From Streptomyces graminofaciens (lineage in GTDB: Bacteria; Actinomycetota; Actinomycetes; Streptomycetales; Streptomycetaceae): a stretch of DNA of 64,000 nucleotides. Position numbers and translations under genes: made by a program. The notes under the pieces were generated by a model. The model saw only the letters and a program-made list of their open reading frames with translations. It did no database searches and was not told the origin of the DNA. Positions 17,310 through 27,702 of the stretch are shown here, piece by piece (within the stretch, counting starts at the first letter, position 1; the number at the start of each line of letters is the position of its first letter). The stretch spans positions 4,618,001 to 4,682,000 of the forward strand of contig NZ_AP018448.1 in the NCBI RefSeq assembly GCF_030294945.1, written 5' to 3'.

Positions 17310-18851
17310 ATGACGAACCCGACGCACGTTCCCCCGGCCGGACGACGGGCCGGCCGCCATGAATGGACCGCCCTGGCCGTCCTGATGCTTCCGCTGCTGC
17401 TGGTCTCGATGGACGTCTCCGTCCTCTACTTCGCGATCCCGGCGATCAGCGCTGATCTGGAGCCGAGCGGCACCCAGCAGCTGTGGATCTTCGACATCTA
17501 CGCATTCGTGCTGGCCGGACTGCTGATGACGATGGGCTCGCTCGGCGACCGCATCGGCCGCCGCCGGCTGCTGATGTTCGGCGCGGCGGCCTTCGGCGCG
17601 GCCTCACTGGCGGCGGCGTACGCGAGCAGCGCCGAGATGCTCATCGCGGCGCGCGCGGTGCTCGGCATCGGCGGCGCGACACTCATGCCGTCGACGATGG
17701 CGCTGGTCCGCACGATGTTCACCGACCCGGGCCAGCGGGCGAAGGCGATCGGCATCTGGTCCGGGGTGATGACGGGAGGCATCGCGCTCGGCTCGGTGCT
17801 CAGCGGCGTACTCGTCGAGTTCTTCTGGTGGGGCTCGGTCTTCCTGGTGAACCTGCCCGCGATGGCCCTGCTTCTGCTTCTCGGCCCGGTACTGCTCCCC
17901 GAGTCCAAGAGCGAGGCCGCGGGCCGCTTCGACCTGCTGAGCGTGCCGCTGTCGCTGGCCGCCGTGCTGCCGGTCGTCTACGGCCTGAAGGAGATCCCGT
18001 CGGAGGGCTGGCACGTGCGGTACGTGGTGTCGGTGACGGTGGGTCTGCTGTTCGCGGCCCTCTTCGTCCACCGCCAGCGCACCACGGCCTCACCTCTCAT
18101 CCCGCCCGCGCTGTTCCGGAGCCACGGCTTCACGCCCGCGGTCGTACTGAACCTCCTCGCGGCCTTCGGAATGATGGGCTCGGCGTTCTTCACCACGCAG
18201 TACATCCAGTCGGTCCTCGACAAGAGCGCGCTGGAGGCCTCGCTGTGGGCCCTGCTGCCGTCGGTGCTCATCGGGATCGCTGCGCCGGTCACGACCCAGC
18301 TGGTCCAGCGGGGGGTGAACCGGGCGTACGTGGTCTGCGGCGGCTTCGTGACCGCCGCCGGGGGTTACGGGCTGCTGGCCGCCGCCGGTACGGACTCGCT
18401 GTGGCTGGTGCTGGCCGGGGCGGGGGTGCTCGCCTCCGGGATCGTGACGGTGATGTCCCAGATGACGGACCTGGCGCTGGGCGCGGCGCCGGTCGAGAAG
18501 GCCGGCACGGCGTCGTCCCTCCTCGAAACCGGCCAGGAGTTCGGCGGCGCCCTGAGCATGGCCCTCCTCGGCTCCATCGGCACCGCGATCTACCACCACG
18601 AGATCCCCTCCTCGGCCCCCGCCCCGGCCCGCGAAACCCTGGGCGGAGCGCTGGCGGTGGCGGAACACCTGCCGGGCCCGGCGGGCACTTCCCTCGCGGC
18701 GACCGCCCGGGAGGCGTTCACGACCGGAATGCAGGGCGCTGCGATCGCGGGGGCCGCAGTGCTGCTGGGGGCAGCGGGACTGGCGGTGGGAGCACTGCGG
18801 GCGGCCCGGCCCCGGCCTGCGGCTGCCGCCCCCAGCCCGTCCGGCGTTTGA
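17310..18851 (+). CDS. MFS drug efflux transporter, DHA2 (14-TM) family
   Basis: A 513-residue integral membrane protein of the EmrB/QacA type. Recognisable are the first helix LPLLLVSMDVSVLYFAIPAI, motif A GSLGDRIGRRRLLM and motif C-like GVMTGGIALGSVLSG. It is expected to export drugs or metabolites using the proton gradient. The ATG at 17310 starts MTNPTHVPP. Controlled by the divergent TetR protein. The final codons and stop lie inside a Streptomyces interspersed repeat (18831-18890), so the last few residues were supplied by that element. Confidence 0.92.
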   Translation: MTNPTHVPPAGRRAGRHEWTALAVLMLPLLLVSMDVSVLYFAIPAISADLEPSGTQQLWIFDIYAFVLAGLLMTMGSLGDRIGRRRLLMFGAAAFGAASLAAAYASSAEMLIAARAVLGIGGATLMPSTMALVRTMFTDPGQRAKAIGIWSGVMTGGIALGSVLSGVLVEFFWWGSVFLVNLPAMALLLLLGPVLLPESKSEAAGRFDLLSVPLSLAAVLPVVYGLKEIPSEGWHVRYVVSVTVGLLFAALFVHRQRTTASPLIPPALFRSHGFTPAVVLNLLAAFGMMGSAFFTTQYIQSVLDKSALEASLWALLPSVLIGIAAPVTTQLVQRGVNRAYVVCGGFVTAAGGYGLLAAAGTDSLWLVLAGAGVLASGIVTVMSQMTDLALGAAPVEKAGTASSLLETGQEFGGALSMALLGSIGTAIYHHEIPSSAPAPARETLGGALAVAEHLPGPAGTSLAATAREAFTTGMQGAAIAGAAVLLGAAGLAVGALRAARPRPAAAAPSPSGV

Positions 18852-18890
18852 GGACAAGGCCGCGAAAAGACGGGGCTGCGCCCCTGTCCT
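18831..18890 (+). repeat. Streptomyces intergenic repeat (GTCCGGCGTTTGAGGAC type)
   Basis: The stretch with CCCGTCCGGCGTTTGAGGAC followed by the hairpin GGGGCTGCGCCCC (18872-18884) matches a repeat I recognise as abundant downstream of Streptomyces genes. Its TTTGAG supplies the TGA stop of the MFS gene, and the hairpin with the following TGTCCTTT probably acts as a terminator. Confidence 0.6.
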
Positions 18891-18916
18891 TTCAGGCCCG
18901 CACGGGCCGTTGCTCT

Positions 18917-18960
18917 AAACGACTGAGGCCCGGTCACCGCTTCAAACGACTGAGGCCCGG
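18917..18960. repeat. Direct repeat, 17 bp, two copies
   Basis: AAACGACTGAGGCCCGG occurs at 18917-18933 and 18944-18960, a 27-base period. The second copy forms one arm of the serA terminator hairpin, so the repeat appears to be a duplicated terminator arm. Confidence 0.7.
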
Positions 18961-18985
18961 CCGCCCAAGCGACCGAGCCTCAGCC
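18948..18985 (-). terminator. Terminator of serA
   Basis: On the minus strand a 13-bp stem (18973-18985 pairing with 18948-18960, two G-T pairs) encloses a 12-base loop and is followed by GTTT. It starts 18 bases past the serA stop. Confidence 0.75.
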
Positions 18986-19003
18986 AACACACACAAACCA
19001 ACC

Positions 19004-20593
19004 TCAGGCGAGGTTCACCGAACGCGCGGACGTCGCGCCGATCTCCTCGGCGACCTCCGTCAGCACCGGCTGCGGCACCGTGTCATCCACGGTGAGCACC
19101 GCAAGGGCCTCCCCACCCGCGGCGGACCGAGCGACCTGCATACCGGCGATGTTGATCCCCGCCTCACCGAAGATCCGCCCGACCGTGCCGACGACACCGG
19201 GACGGTCCACGTAGCGGAAGACGACCATGTGGTCGGCAAGCGCCAGGTCCACGTCGTACTCCCCGACCGCCACGATCTTCTGGTGGTGCTTCGGCCCGGC
19301 GAGCGTGCCGGACACCGACACCTCCTCACCACTGCCGAGGGTGCCTCGCACGGTGACGACATTGCGGTGGTCCGGCGACTCCGAGCTGGTCGTCAGCCGC
19401 ACCTCCACACCCCGCTCCTGCGCGAACAGCGGAGCGTTCACGTACGACACCGTCTCGTCGACGACGTCCTCGAAGACACCCTTCAGCGCCGACAGCTCCA
19501 GCACCTTCACATCGTGCTGCGTGATCTCGCCGTACACCTCGACGTCGAGACGGACCGCGACCTCACCGGCCAGCGCGGTGAAGATACGGCCGAGGTGCTC
19601 GGCGAGCGGCAGACCCGGCTTGACGTCCTCGGCGATGACACCGCCCTGGACGTTCACCGCGTCCGGCACCAGCTCACCGGCGAGGGCGAGACGCACGGAC
19701 CGCGCCACCGCGATGCCCGCCTTCTCCTGGGCCTCGTCGGTCGAGGCGCCGAGGTGCGGGGTGCAGACGACCTCGTCCAGCTCGAACAGCGGCGAGTCGG
19801 TGCAGGGCTCCTTGGCGTACACGTCCAGGCCCGCGCCCGCGACGCGTCCCTCCTTGAGCGCCGAGTACAGCGCGGCCTCGTCGACGATCCCGCCACGCGC
19901 GGCGTTGACGATGCGCACCGACGGCTTGACCTTGCGCAGCGCCTCGTCGCCGATGAGGCCGACCGTCTCGGGGGTCTTCGGCAGGTGGACGGTGATGAAG
20001 TCGGAGACCTCGAGCAGCTCGTCCAGCGACAGGACCTTGACGCCCATCTGCGCGGCCCGGGCGGGCTGCACGTAGGGGTCGTAGGCGACGACCTTCATGC
20101 CGAACGCGGACATGCGCTGGGCCACCAGGGCACCGATGCGGCCGAGGCCGACGACACCGAGGGTCTTCTCGGCCAGCTCCACGCCCGTGTACTTGCTGCG
20201 CTTCCACTCGCCGTTCTTCAGCGCCGTGTTCGCCTGCGGGATGTGGCGGGCGGTGGCGAGCAGCAGGCCGCAGGCCAGCTCGGCGGCGGTCACGATGTTC
20301 GAGGTGGGGGCGTTGACGACCATCACGCCGGCCTTGGTGGCGGCGGAGACGTCCACGTTGTCCAGGCCGACGCCGGCTCGCGCGACGACCTTCAGCTTCT
20401 TGGCGGCGGCGATCGCCTCGGCGTCGACCTTGGTCGCCGAGCGGATCAGGATCGCGTCGACGTCGGCGATCGCCGGGAGCAGTTCGGCTCGGTCCGCTCC
20501 GTTGACGTTCCGGATCTCGAAGTCCGGGCCCAGCGCGTCGACGGTGGCGGGCGACAGCTCTTCAGCGATCAGTACGACTGGTTTCGCGCTCAC
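19004..20593 (-). CDS. serA: D-3-phosphoglycerate dehydrogenase
   Basis: A 529-residue enzyme of the long SerA class that oxidises 3-phosphoglycerate with NAD+, the first step of serine synthesis. It has the NAD-binding GLGRIGALVAQR, the NAARGGIVDEAAL loop, the catalytic His in CTPHLGAST, an intervening allosteric substrate-binding domain and a C-terminal ACT domain (DRPGVVGTVGRIF, near residue 460) for serine feedback. The GTG start at 20593 has GAGGA five bases upstream. It lies downstream of ilvC on the same strand, but a terminator between them suggests separate transcription or partial read-through. Confidence 0.96.
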   Translation of the reverse strand: MSAKPVVLIAEELSPATVDALGPDFEIRNVNGADRAELLPAIADVDAILIRSATKVDAEAIAAAKKLKVVARAGVGLDNVDVSAATKAGVMVVNAPTSNIVTAAELACGLLLATARHIPQANTALKNGEWKRSKYTGVELAEKTLGVVGLGRIGALVAQRMSAFGMKVVAYDPYVQPARAAQMGVKVLSLDELLEVSDFITVHLPKTPETVGLIGDEALRKVKPSVRIVNAARGGIVDEAALYSALKEGRVAGAGLDVYAKEPCTDSPLFELDEVVCTPHLGASTDEAQEKAGIAVARSVRLALAGELVPDAVNVQGGVIAEDVKPGLPLAEHLGRIFTALAGEVAVRLDVEVYGEITQHDVKVLELSALKGVFEDVVDETVSYVNAPLFAQERGVEVRLTTSSESPDHRNVVTVRGTLGSGEEVSVSGTLAGPKHHQKIVAVGEYDVDLALADHMVVFRYVDRPGVVGTVGRIFGEAGINIAGMQVARSAAGGEALAVLTVDDTVPQPVLTEVAEEIGATSARSVNLA

Positions 20594-20805
20594 GTGAGTC
20601 CTCACAAGTCCAATGCTGCGGACGGCCGTCCCGACGGCCGCAGGCGGTGGAGGGGAGTGACACCCGGAATTCCCCGGTGTCGCTTGGCCGCGTGGAAGAC
20701 GCACGACGCTGTGGGCCTGACGCGTATGTAGTGCAGCAGTGTAGTGGCGCCGGGGGCGTCGCCTCACGCCACTGCGGAAGGATCACCCGGACGTGAAACA
20801 AGGCC

Positions 20806-20837
20806 GGCCGTGGCACCGGGTGAACCCCGCCACGGCC
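20806..20837 (-). terminator. Terminator of ilvC
   Basis: GGCCGTGGC and GCCACGGCC form a perfect 9-bp stem 12 bases after the ilvC stop; downstream on the minus strand comes GGCCTTGTTT. Confidence 0.7.
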
Positions 20838-20849
20838 GACCTCAAGAGG

Positions 20850-21980
<1,131 letters not shown>

Positions 21981-22508
21981 TTACGCCGAGCGGTCCAGTG
22001 CGCGCAGCGAGCGGTCCGTGATCGAGCGGGCGCCGCGGCCGATCGCGATCGTGCCGGACTGGACCAGCTCCTTGATGCCGTACGGCTCCAGCATCTTGAG
22101 CATGGCGGACAGCTTGTCGCTGGAGCCGGTGGCCTCGATGGTGACGGCCTCCGGGGAGACGTCGACGGTCTTGGCGCGGAACAGCTGGACGATCTCGACG
22201 ATCTGGGAGCGCGTCTCGTTGTCGGCGCGCACCTTCACCAGAACGAGTTCGCGCTGGACGGCGCCGCCCGGCTCCAGTTCGACGATCTTCAGGACGTTGA
22301 CGAGCTTGTTGAGCTGCTTCGTCACCTGCTCCAGCGGGAGTTCCTCGATCACGTTCACCACGATGGTGATGCGGGAGATCTCGGGGTGCTCGGTGACACC
22401 GACGGCGAGCGAGTCGATGTTGAAGCCGCGCCGGGAGAACAGGGCGGTGATCCGGGCGAGGACACCGGGCTTGTTCTCGACGAGGACGGAGAGGGTGTGC
22501 TTGGACAT
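21981..22508 (-). CDS. ilvN: Acetolactate synthase small (regulatory) subunit
   Basis: A 175-residue regulatory subunit giving valine feedback control and full activity to IlvB. The N-terminal ACT domain reads LSVLVENKPGVLARITALFS and then GFNIDSLAVG; the C-terminal ALS_ss_C domain follows (ETRSQIVEIVQLFRAKTVDV). The ATG is at 22508, only 20 bases after the ilvB stop, so the two are co-transcribed. The RBS is weak, so translation may be coupled to ilvB. Confidence 0.96.
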   Translation of the reverse strand: MSKHTLSVLVENKPGVLARITALFSRRGFNIDSLAVGVTEHPEISRITIVVNVIEELPLEQVTKQLNKLVNVLKIVELEPGGAVQRELVLVKVRADNETRSQIVEIVQLFRAKTVDVSPEAVTIEATGSSDKLSAMLKMLEPYGIKELVQSGTIAIGRGARSITDRSLRALDRSA

Positions 22509-22528
22509 GTGTCTGGGGTCTCTCTCGC

Positions 22529-24376
22529 TCAGTCGTCTTCGTTGTCGCCGAAGTCGGGGCGGACGTCCCGGGCGGCCATGATCTCGTCGTTGGAGGTGCC
22601 GGCGGCGACCATCGGCCAAACCATGGCGTCCTCGTGGACGATGAAGTCGATCACGACGGGGCGGTCGTTGATCGAGTTCGCCTCCTCGATGACCTTGTCG
22701 AGGTCGTCCGGGGACTCGCAGCGGATGGCGTAGCAGCCCATCGCCTCGGACAGCTTGACGAAGTCGGGGACGCGGGTGCCCCTGGCCTCCGGGTTGACGT
22801 CGTCGGGCCCGGAGTGCAGCACGGTGTTGGAGTAGCGCTGGTTGTAGAACAGGGTCTGCCACTGGCGGACCATCCCGAGGGCGCCGTTGTTGATGATGGC
22901 GACCTTGATCGGGATGTTGTTGAGCGCGCAGGTGGTGAGTTCCTGGTTGGTCATCTGGAAGCAGCCGTCGCCGTCGATCGCCCAGACCGTACGGTCCGGG
23001 GCGCCGGCCTTGGCTCCCATAGCGGCCGGGACCGCGTACCCCATCGTTCCGGCGCCGCCGGAGTTCAGCCAGGTCGCGGGCTTCTCGTACTGGATGTAGT
23101 GCGCGGCCCACATCTGGTGCTGGCCGACGCCCGCGGCGAAGATCGTGCCCTCGGGGGCGAGTTGGCCGATGCGCTCGATGACCTGCTGCGGGGAGAGCGA
23201 GCCGTTGTCGGGCTGCTCGTAGCCCAGCGGGTAGGTCTCGCGCCAGCGGTTGAGGTCCTTCCACCAGGCGGTGTAGTCGCCGGTCTGGCCCTCGCTGTGC
23301 TCCTTCTGCACGGCCTGGACCAGGTCGGCGATGACCTCGCGGGCGTCCCCGACGATCGGGACGTCGGCGGCGCGGTTCTTGCCGATCTCCGCCGGGTCGA
23401 TGTCGGCGTGGACGATCTTGGCGTGCGGGGCGAAGCTGGAGAGCTTGCCGGTGACGCGGTCGTCGAAGCGGGCTCCGAGGGCGACGATCAGGTCGGCCTT
23501 CTGCAGCGCGGTGACGGCGGTGACCGCACCGTGCATGCCCGGCATTCCCACGTGCAGCGGGTGGCTGTCGGGGAATGCGCCGAGCGCCATCAGGGTGGTG
23601 GTGACGGGCGCTCCGGTGAGTTCGGCGAGGACCTTCAGCTCGGCGGTGGCCCTGGCCTTGATGACGCCGCCGCCGACGTACAGGACGGGCCGCTTGGCGG
23701 CGGTGATCAGCTTCGCGGCCTCGCGGATCTGCTTGGCGTGCGGCTTGGTGACGGGCCGGTAGCCGGGCAGGTCCATGGCCGGCGGCCAGGTGAAGGTGGT
23801 CTGCGCCTGGAGGATGTCCTTGGGGATGTCGACCAGGACCGGCCCCGGGCGGCCGGTGGAGGCGATGTGGAACGCCTGCGCGATCGCCCGGGGGATGTCC
23901 TCGGCCTTGGTGACCAGGAAGCTGTGCTTGGTGATCGGCATGGTGATGCCGACGATGTCCGCCTCCTGGAAGGCGTCCGTACCGATCGCCTTGGACACGA
24001 CCTGCCCGGTGATCGCGACCAGCGGCACGGAGTCCATGTGCGCGTCCGCGATCGGGGTGACCAGGTTGGTGGCGCCCGGCCCGGACGTCGCCATGCACAC
24101 CCCGACCTTGCCGGTGGCCTGCGCGTAACCGGTGGCCGCGTGGCCGGCGCCCTGCTCGTGGCGGACCAGCACGTGGCGCACCCGCTTGGAGTCCATCATG
24201 GGGTCGTACGCCGGCAGGATGGTGCCCCCGGGGATGCCGAACACTGTCTCGGCCCCGACCTCCTCGAGAGAGCGGATGAGGGACTGCGCACCCGTGACGT
24301 GCTCGACGGGGGTGGACTGTCCTCCGGATCGGGGCCGCGGCTGCGGATGGTGGGCCCCGGTGGCCTGCTCGGTCAT
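22529..24376 (-). CDS. ilvB: Acetolactate synthase large (catalytic) subunit
   Basis: A 615-residue ThDP and FAD enzyme that condenses pyruvate with pyruvate or 2-oxobutyrate, the first common step of branched-chain amino acid synthesis. The N-terminal ThDP glutamate is in [10 protein letters not shown], and the ThDP/Mg motif is [13 protein letters not shown] ending in NN. The start ATG 24376 is preferred over 24382 because of the spacing from GAAGAG. Expression is controlled by the leader peptide and terminator upstream. First gene of ilvB-ilvN-ilvC. Confidence 0.97.
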   Translation of the reverse strand: MTEQATGAHHPQPRPRSGGQSTPVEHVTGAQSLIRSLEEVGAETVFGIPGGTILPAYDPMMDSKRVRHVLVRHEQGAGHAATGYAQATGKVGVCMATSGPGATNLVTPIADAHMDSVPLVAITGQVVSKAIGTDAFQEADIVGITMPITKHSFLVTKAEDIPRAIAQAFHIASTGRPGPVLVDIPKDILQAQTTFTWPPAMDLPGYRPVTKPHAKQIREAAKLITAAKRPVLYVGGGVIKARATAELKVLAELTGAPVTTTLMALGAFPDSHPLHVGMPGMHGAVTAVTALQKADLIVALGARFDDRVTGKLSSFAPHAKIVHADIDPAEIGKNRAADVPIVGDAREVIADLVQAVQKEHSEGQTGDYTAWWKDLNRWRETYPLGYEQPDNGSLSPQQVIERIGQLAPEGTIFAAGVGQHQMWAAHYIQYEKPATWLNSGGAGTMGYAVPAAMGAKAGAPDRTVWAIDGDGCFQMTNQELTTCALNNIPIKVAIINNGALGMVRQWQTLFYNQRYSNTVLHSGPDDVNPEARGTRVPDFVKLSEAMGCYAIRCESPDDLDKVIEEANSINDRPVVIDFIVHEDAMVWPMVAAGTSNDEIMAARDVRPDFGDNEDD

Positions 24377-24457
24377 CGGCATTCTCTTCTCGATGCTGAG
24401 GGTGTTTTGCGAGGTTCGTGCGGTGTGCGGCTAGCGTCTGACTGGTACCCGTGCAAC

Positions 24458-24492
24458 AAAAAACCCCTCCTTGCCATGAGGCAAGCGAGGGG
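24458..24492 (-). terminator. Attenuator terminator of ilvB
   Basis: On the minus strand CCCCTC-GC-TTGCC, loop TCAT and GGCAA-G-GAGGGG form a long stem with a small internal asymmetry, followed by six T. It lies between the leader peptide stop and the ilvB start and is the attenuator terminator. Confidence 0.9.
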
Positions 24493-24548
24493 AGCGCGCC
24501 GGGTACGGTCGCTGGGGATTCCGGATCATCGTCCAGTGGGTCCCAGCT

Positions 24549-24590
24549 TCAGCCGACGCGCTTTCCAAGTACGAGAATTCGGGTGCGCAT
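24549..24590 (-). CDS. ilvB leader peptide (13 aa, Ile-Leu-Val-Leu)
   Basis: An ATG ORF reads M-R-T-R-I-L-V-L-G-K-R-V-G. Four consecutive branched-chain codons, ATT CTC GTA CTT (24567-24578), include codons rare in Streptomyces. A good Shine-Dalgarno, GGAGGG, lies eight bases before the ATG. Stalling at these codons when charged Ile, Leu or Val tRNA is scarce should prevent the terminator at 24458-24492 from forming and let transcription enter ilvB. This agrees with attenuation known for actinobacterial ilvB genes. Confidence 0.88.
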   Translation of the reverse strand: MRTRILVLGKRVG

Positions 24591-24647
24591 GGAACTGACC
24601 CTCCCCCCGGCACGCACCACGTGTCAAGCGGGTGGGACGGGAGTCTC

Positions 24648-24653
24648 ATTATG
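24648..24653 (-). promoter_or_regulatory. Candidate -10 element for ilvB leader
   Basis: The minus strand reads CATAAT about 58 bases upstream of the leader peptide start, giving a short 5' UTR. TTGACA on the minus strand near 24623-24628 is an alternative -35, but no good -10 follows it. Confidence 0.4.
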
Positions 24654-24729
24654 TGAGCGAAGGGCACTTCCGCCTCCGTGGACAGCGGGCACACCACTTG
24701 TGTACACCCCCGCGCCTCTCATCGCCCGT

Positions 24730-27702
24730 TCACCTCCGGGGCGCCATGGTCGGCGCCGAGGCCACGACCTTGCTCAGCCCTTCGGACCTCCGTGCGCCCT
24801 CGGCCGCGAACGCGGGTTCCGCCGGTCCGTGCGGCACCGGACAGTGGCCCGTGGACAGGGCCCGGCGCAGGCGGTACTCGTCCAGCGCTCCGGAGAAGGC
24901 GGCACCCTGGCCGTGGGTGCAGCCCATCGCGCGCAGGGCGATGACCTGCTCGGGCAGGTCCACCCCGTCGGCCACGGTCCGCACCCCCAGGTCGGTGGCG
25001 ATGCGCACCAGCCCGCTGGTGATCTTGTGCAGCGGCGTGGACTCCACGATCCCCTCGACGAGCCCCCGGTCCAGCTTCAGTACGTCGACGGGAAGCCGCC
25101 GCAGCGCCGTGAGGGCCACGAGGCCGCTGTCGAAGCCGTCCAGGGCGATCTGCACGCCGAGCCTGCGCAGATGCGTCAGCCGGCGCTCCAGCTCGTCCAG
25201 GGACGTGCCGGTGTCGATGTCGGACAGTTCGAGCACCAGGCACCCGGAAGGGAGTCCGTGCCGGGTCAGGAGCGTCTCCACGGAGCCGGGCAGCGAGCGG
25301 TCCAGCAGTTGGCGGGCGCTCACCCGGACGGCCACCGGTACGTTCAGGCCGTTCGCGGCGCGCCCGGCAGCCTGCTCTATGGCCTGTTCGAGCACCCAGC
25401 GGCCCAGCTCCATGGTCTTGTCGCCGTCCTCGGCGACCCGCAGGAACTCGGCGGGCGTGAACAGCACGCCCTGGGAGGAGCGCCAGCGGGCCTGGGTCGA
25501 GACCGAGGTGATCCGGCCGGTCTCCAGGGCGACCACGGGCTGGTGCAGCAGCACGAACTCGCCGTCGTGCAGCGCGGCCCGCAGCCGGGTGGCCAGCTCG
25601 GCCTTGCGTACGACGTCCTGCTGCATCTGCGGCTTGTACAGCTCGACGCGGCCCTTGCCTGAGGCCTTGGCGCGGTACATGGCGAGGTCGGCGTTGCGCA
25701 GCAGTTCACCCGCGCCGAGGCCCGGCTCGGCGAAGGAGACACCGATGGAGGCGGCCACCCGGACGTCGTTGCCGTCGATGACGTACGGCTGCGAGAGGGT
25801 GATACGGAGGCGGTCGGCGAGCTCGAAGATGCTCCGTTCGCGGGCGGCGCGGTCGCGGGAGCCGTCGCCGACGATGAGGGCCGCGAACTCGTCGCCGCCG
25901 AGGCGGGAGGCCGTGTCGCCGTACCGGACCGCGTCCTGGAGCCTGCGGGCGGCCTGGACGAGCAGCTCGTCCCCGGCCTGGTGCCCGATCGTGTCGTTGA
26001 CCGCCTTGAATCCGTCGAGGTCGATGAAGAGGACGGCCGTGCCCCGGTCGGTGCTGCGGCGGCCGGAGAGGGCCTGCTGGACCCGTTTGGTGAACAGGGC
26101 GCGGTTGGGCAGGTCGGTGAGCGGGTCGTGCTCGGCGTTGTGCTGGAGCTGGGCCTGCAGGCGCACTCTCTCGGTCACGTCCCGGCTGTTGAAGATGAGG
26201 CCGCCGTGGTGCCTGTTGACCGTGGACTCCACGTTCAGCCAGCCGGCGTCGCCGGACTTGAAGCGGCACTCGATCCGGGTGGTGGGCTCCTCGCCGGGGC
26301 TGGCGGCGAGGAAGCGGCGCACCTCGTGGACGACGCAGCCGAGGTCCTCGGGGTGGATGATCGAGGCCAGCTCCTTGCCGACGAGGTCCTCCGCCGGACG
26401 GCCGTAGACGCCGGCGGCGGCCGGGCTGACGTAGCGGAGGATGCCGTTGGGTGCGGCGATCATGATGACGTCGCTGGAGCCCTGCACCAGGGAGCGGAAG
26501 TGGTTCTCCTTCTGGGCCAGCTCCTGGGTGAGGGTGATGTTGTCGAGGAGCATGATGCCCTGGCGGACCACGAGGGCGAGCACGACCGTGCAGGCGGTGA
26601 TCAGCACCACCCGGTCGACGCTGCGGCCGCTCAGGACGTTGTAGAGGATGCCGAGGGTGCAGACGGCGGCGGCCAGGTAGGGAGTGAGGGCGGCCAGCGA
26701 GCCGGCGATCGGGCGGTTGGCCGGATACCGACTGTGACCTCCTCCTTGGAGGAGCACATGCACGTGTCCTGCCTGCGGTCCGTCGTGCCGCTGGCCGGGG
26801 ATGTGCTCGTGCACCACGCGCGCGTGACCGCTCTCCTCGGACCGGGCTCCGTGCCGTCGGCCGGTCCAGGGGGCGTAGGCGAGGAGCAGGGAGCCCGCGA
26901 ACCAGCCGGCGTCGAGGAGTTGGCCGGAGCGGTAGCTGTAGTGCAGCAGGGGCGAGGTGAACAGGGCGTCGCACATCACGGTGAGCGCGAGCGCGCCGAT
27001 CGCGGTGTTCACCGCCGGGCGGTGGACCGAGGTGCGGCGGAAGTGCAGTGCGAGCACCATGCTGACCAGGGCGATGTCGAGCAGGGGGTAGGCGAGGTTG
27101 AGCGCGGTGTGCGCGACGTTCGACCCGCCGAATTTGGTGACCTGGGCGAGCGCGAGGCTCCAGGAGAGGGTGACCAGGGAGCCGCCGATCAGCCAGGAGT
27201 CCAGCATGAGGCAGACCCAGCCCGCCTTGGTGACGGGCCGCTTGGCGAGCACCAGCAGGCCGACGATCGCGGGTGGCGCGAAGCAGAGGAAGAACAGGTC
27301 GGCGTAGCTCGGGCTGGGCACGGGCCGGTCGAGGACGACCTCGTACCAGCCCCATACGCCGTTGCCCAGCGCCGCCATCATGGAGGAGAGGGCGAACAGC
27401 AGCCAGGCGGGTCGAAAGCGGCTTTGGCGGCTGCGCGCGTAGCGGAAGCAGGAGACGGCGGCGGCCGCGGCCGCGGCGGCGAGCCCGAAGTCGCCCATGA
27501 CGAGGGCGACTTGCTCATCGCCCCAGCCGAGCGCGGCACCGACGGCGTAGGCCGCGCAGACCAGGGCGAGCACGAGCTGGGCCCTGAGGCCCGCACCGTC
27601 GCGGTCAAGGAGCAGTCCGCCGGGCGGCGGCGGCCCGGGGAGCGGCTTGGCGTCCCCGGGCGTCGGGTCGAGCGTGGCGGCGGGTGACGGGCGGGGGCTC
27701 AC
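24730..27702 (-). CDS. Membrane PAS-GGDEF protein with degenerate EAL domain (diguanylate cyclase)
   Basis: A 990-residue c-di-GMP protein. The N-terminal half has several transmembrane segments (about 40-280 and 325-390) with a Gly/His-rich loop between, then a PAS domain (about 420-530), GGDEF and EAL-like domains. GGDEF is intact (SRLGGDEFAAL), with an RxxD inhibitory site (RYGD) exactly five residues before it. The EAL domain is decayed: STQARW stands where EALxRW is expected, DGFD where DDFG is expected, and ADGVD where AEGVE is expected. It should therefore make but not degrade c-di-GMP. The GTG start has GAGGAG upstream and overlaps the preceding ORF stop by four bases. Position beside ilvB is as for a known Streptomyces Cdg protein; I am unsure of its letter. 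Confidence 0.9.
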   Translation of the reverse strand: MSPRPSPAATLDPTPGDAKPLPGPPPPGGLLLDRDGAGLRAQLVLALVCAAYAVGAALGWGDEQVALVMGDFGLAAAAAAAAVSCFRYARSRQSRFRPAWLLFALSSMMAALGNGVWGWYEVVLDRPVPSPSYADLFFLCFAPPAIVGLLVLAKRPVTKAGWVCLMLDSWLIGGSLVTLSWSLALAQVTKFGGSNVAHTALNLAYPLLDIALVSMVLALHFRRTSVHRPAVNTAIGALALTVMCDALFTSPLLHYSYRSGQLLDAGWFAGSLLLAYAPWTGRRHGARSEESGHARVVHEHIPGQRHDGPQAGHVHVLLQGGGHSRYPANRPIAGSLAALTPYLAAAVCTLGILYNVLSGRSVDRVVLITACTVVLALVVRQGIMLLDNITLTQELAQKENHFRSLVQGSSDVIMIAAPNGILRYVSPAAAGVYGRPAEDLVGKELASIIHPEDLGCVVHEVRRFLAASPGEEPTTRIECRFKSGDAGWLNVESTVNRHHGGLIFNSRDVTERVRLQAQLQHNAEHDPLTDLPNRALFTKRVQQALSGRRSTDRGTAVLFIDLDGFKAVNDTIGHQAGDELLVQAARRLQDAVRYGDTASRLGGDEFAALIVGDGSRDRAARERSIFELADRLRITLSQPYVIDGNDVRVAASIGVSFAEPGLGAGELLRNADLAMYRAKASGKGRVELYKPQMQQDVVRKAELATRLRAALHDGEFVLLHQPVVALETGRITSVSTQARWRSSQGVLFTPAEFLRVAEDGDKTMELGRWVLEQAIEQAAGRAANGLNVPVAVRVSARQLLDRSLPGSVETLLTRHGLPSGCLVLELSDIDTGTSLDELERRLTHLRRLGVQIALDGFDSGLVALTALRRLPVDVLKLDRGLVEGIVESTPLHKITSGLVRIATDLGVRTVADGVDLPEQVIALRAMGCTHGQGAAFSGALDEYRLRRALSTGHCPVPHGPAEPAFAAEGARRSEGLSKVVASAPTMAPRR

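Noticed and set aside
10119..18851. Secondary metabolite biosynthetic cluster around the P450
   Set aside because: Only transport, regulation and one P450 are present; no polyketide, NRPS, terpene or RiPP core gene.
17483..20731. Plus-strand frame of over 1000 codons across the MFS gene and opposite serA
   Set aside because: Composed of the wrong frame of the MFS gene and the antisense of serA; crosses terminators and repeats and has no RBS.
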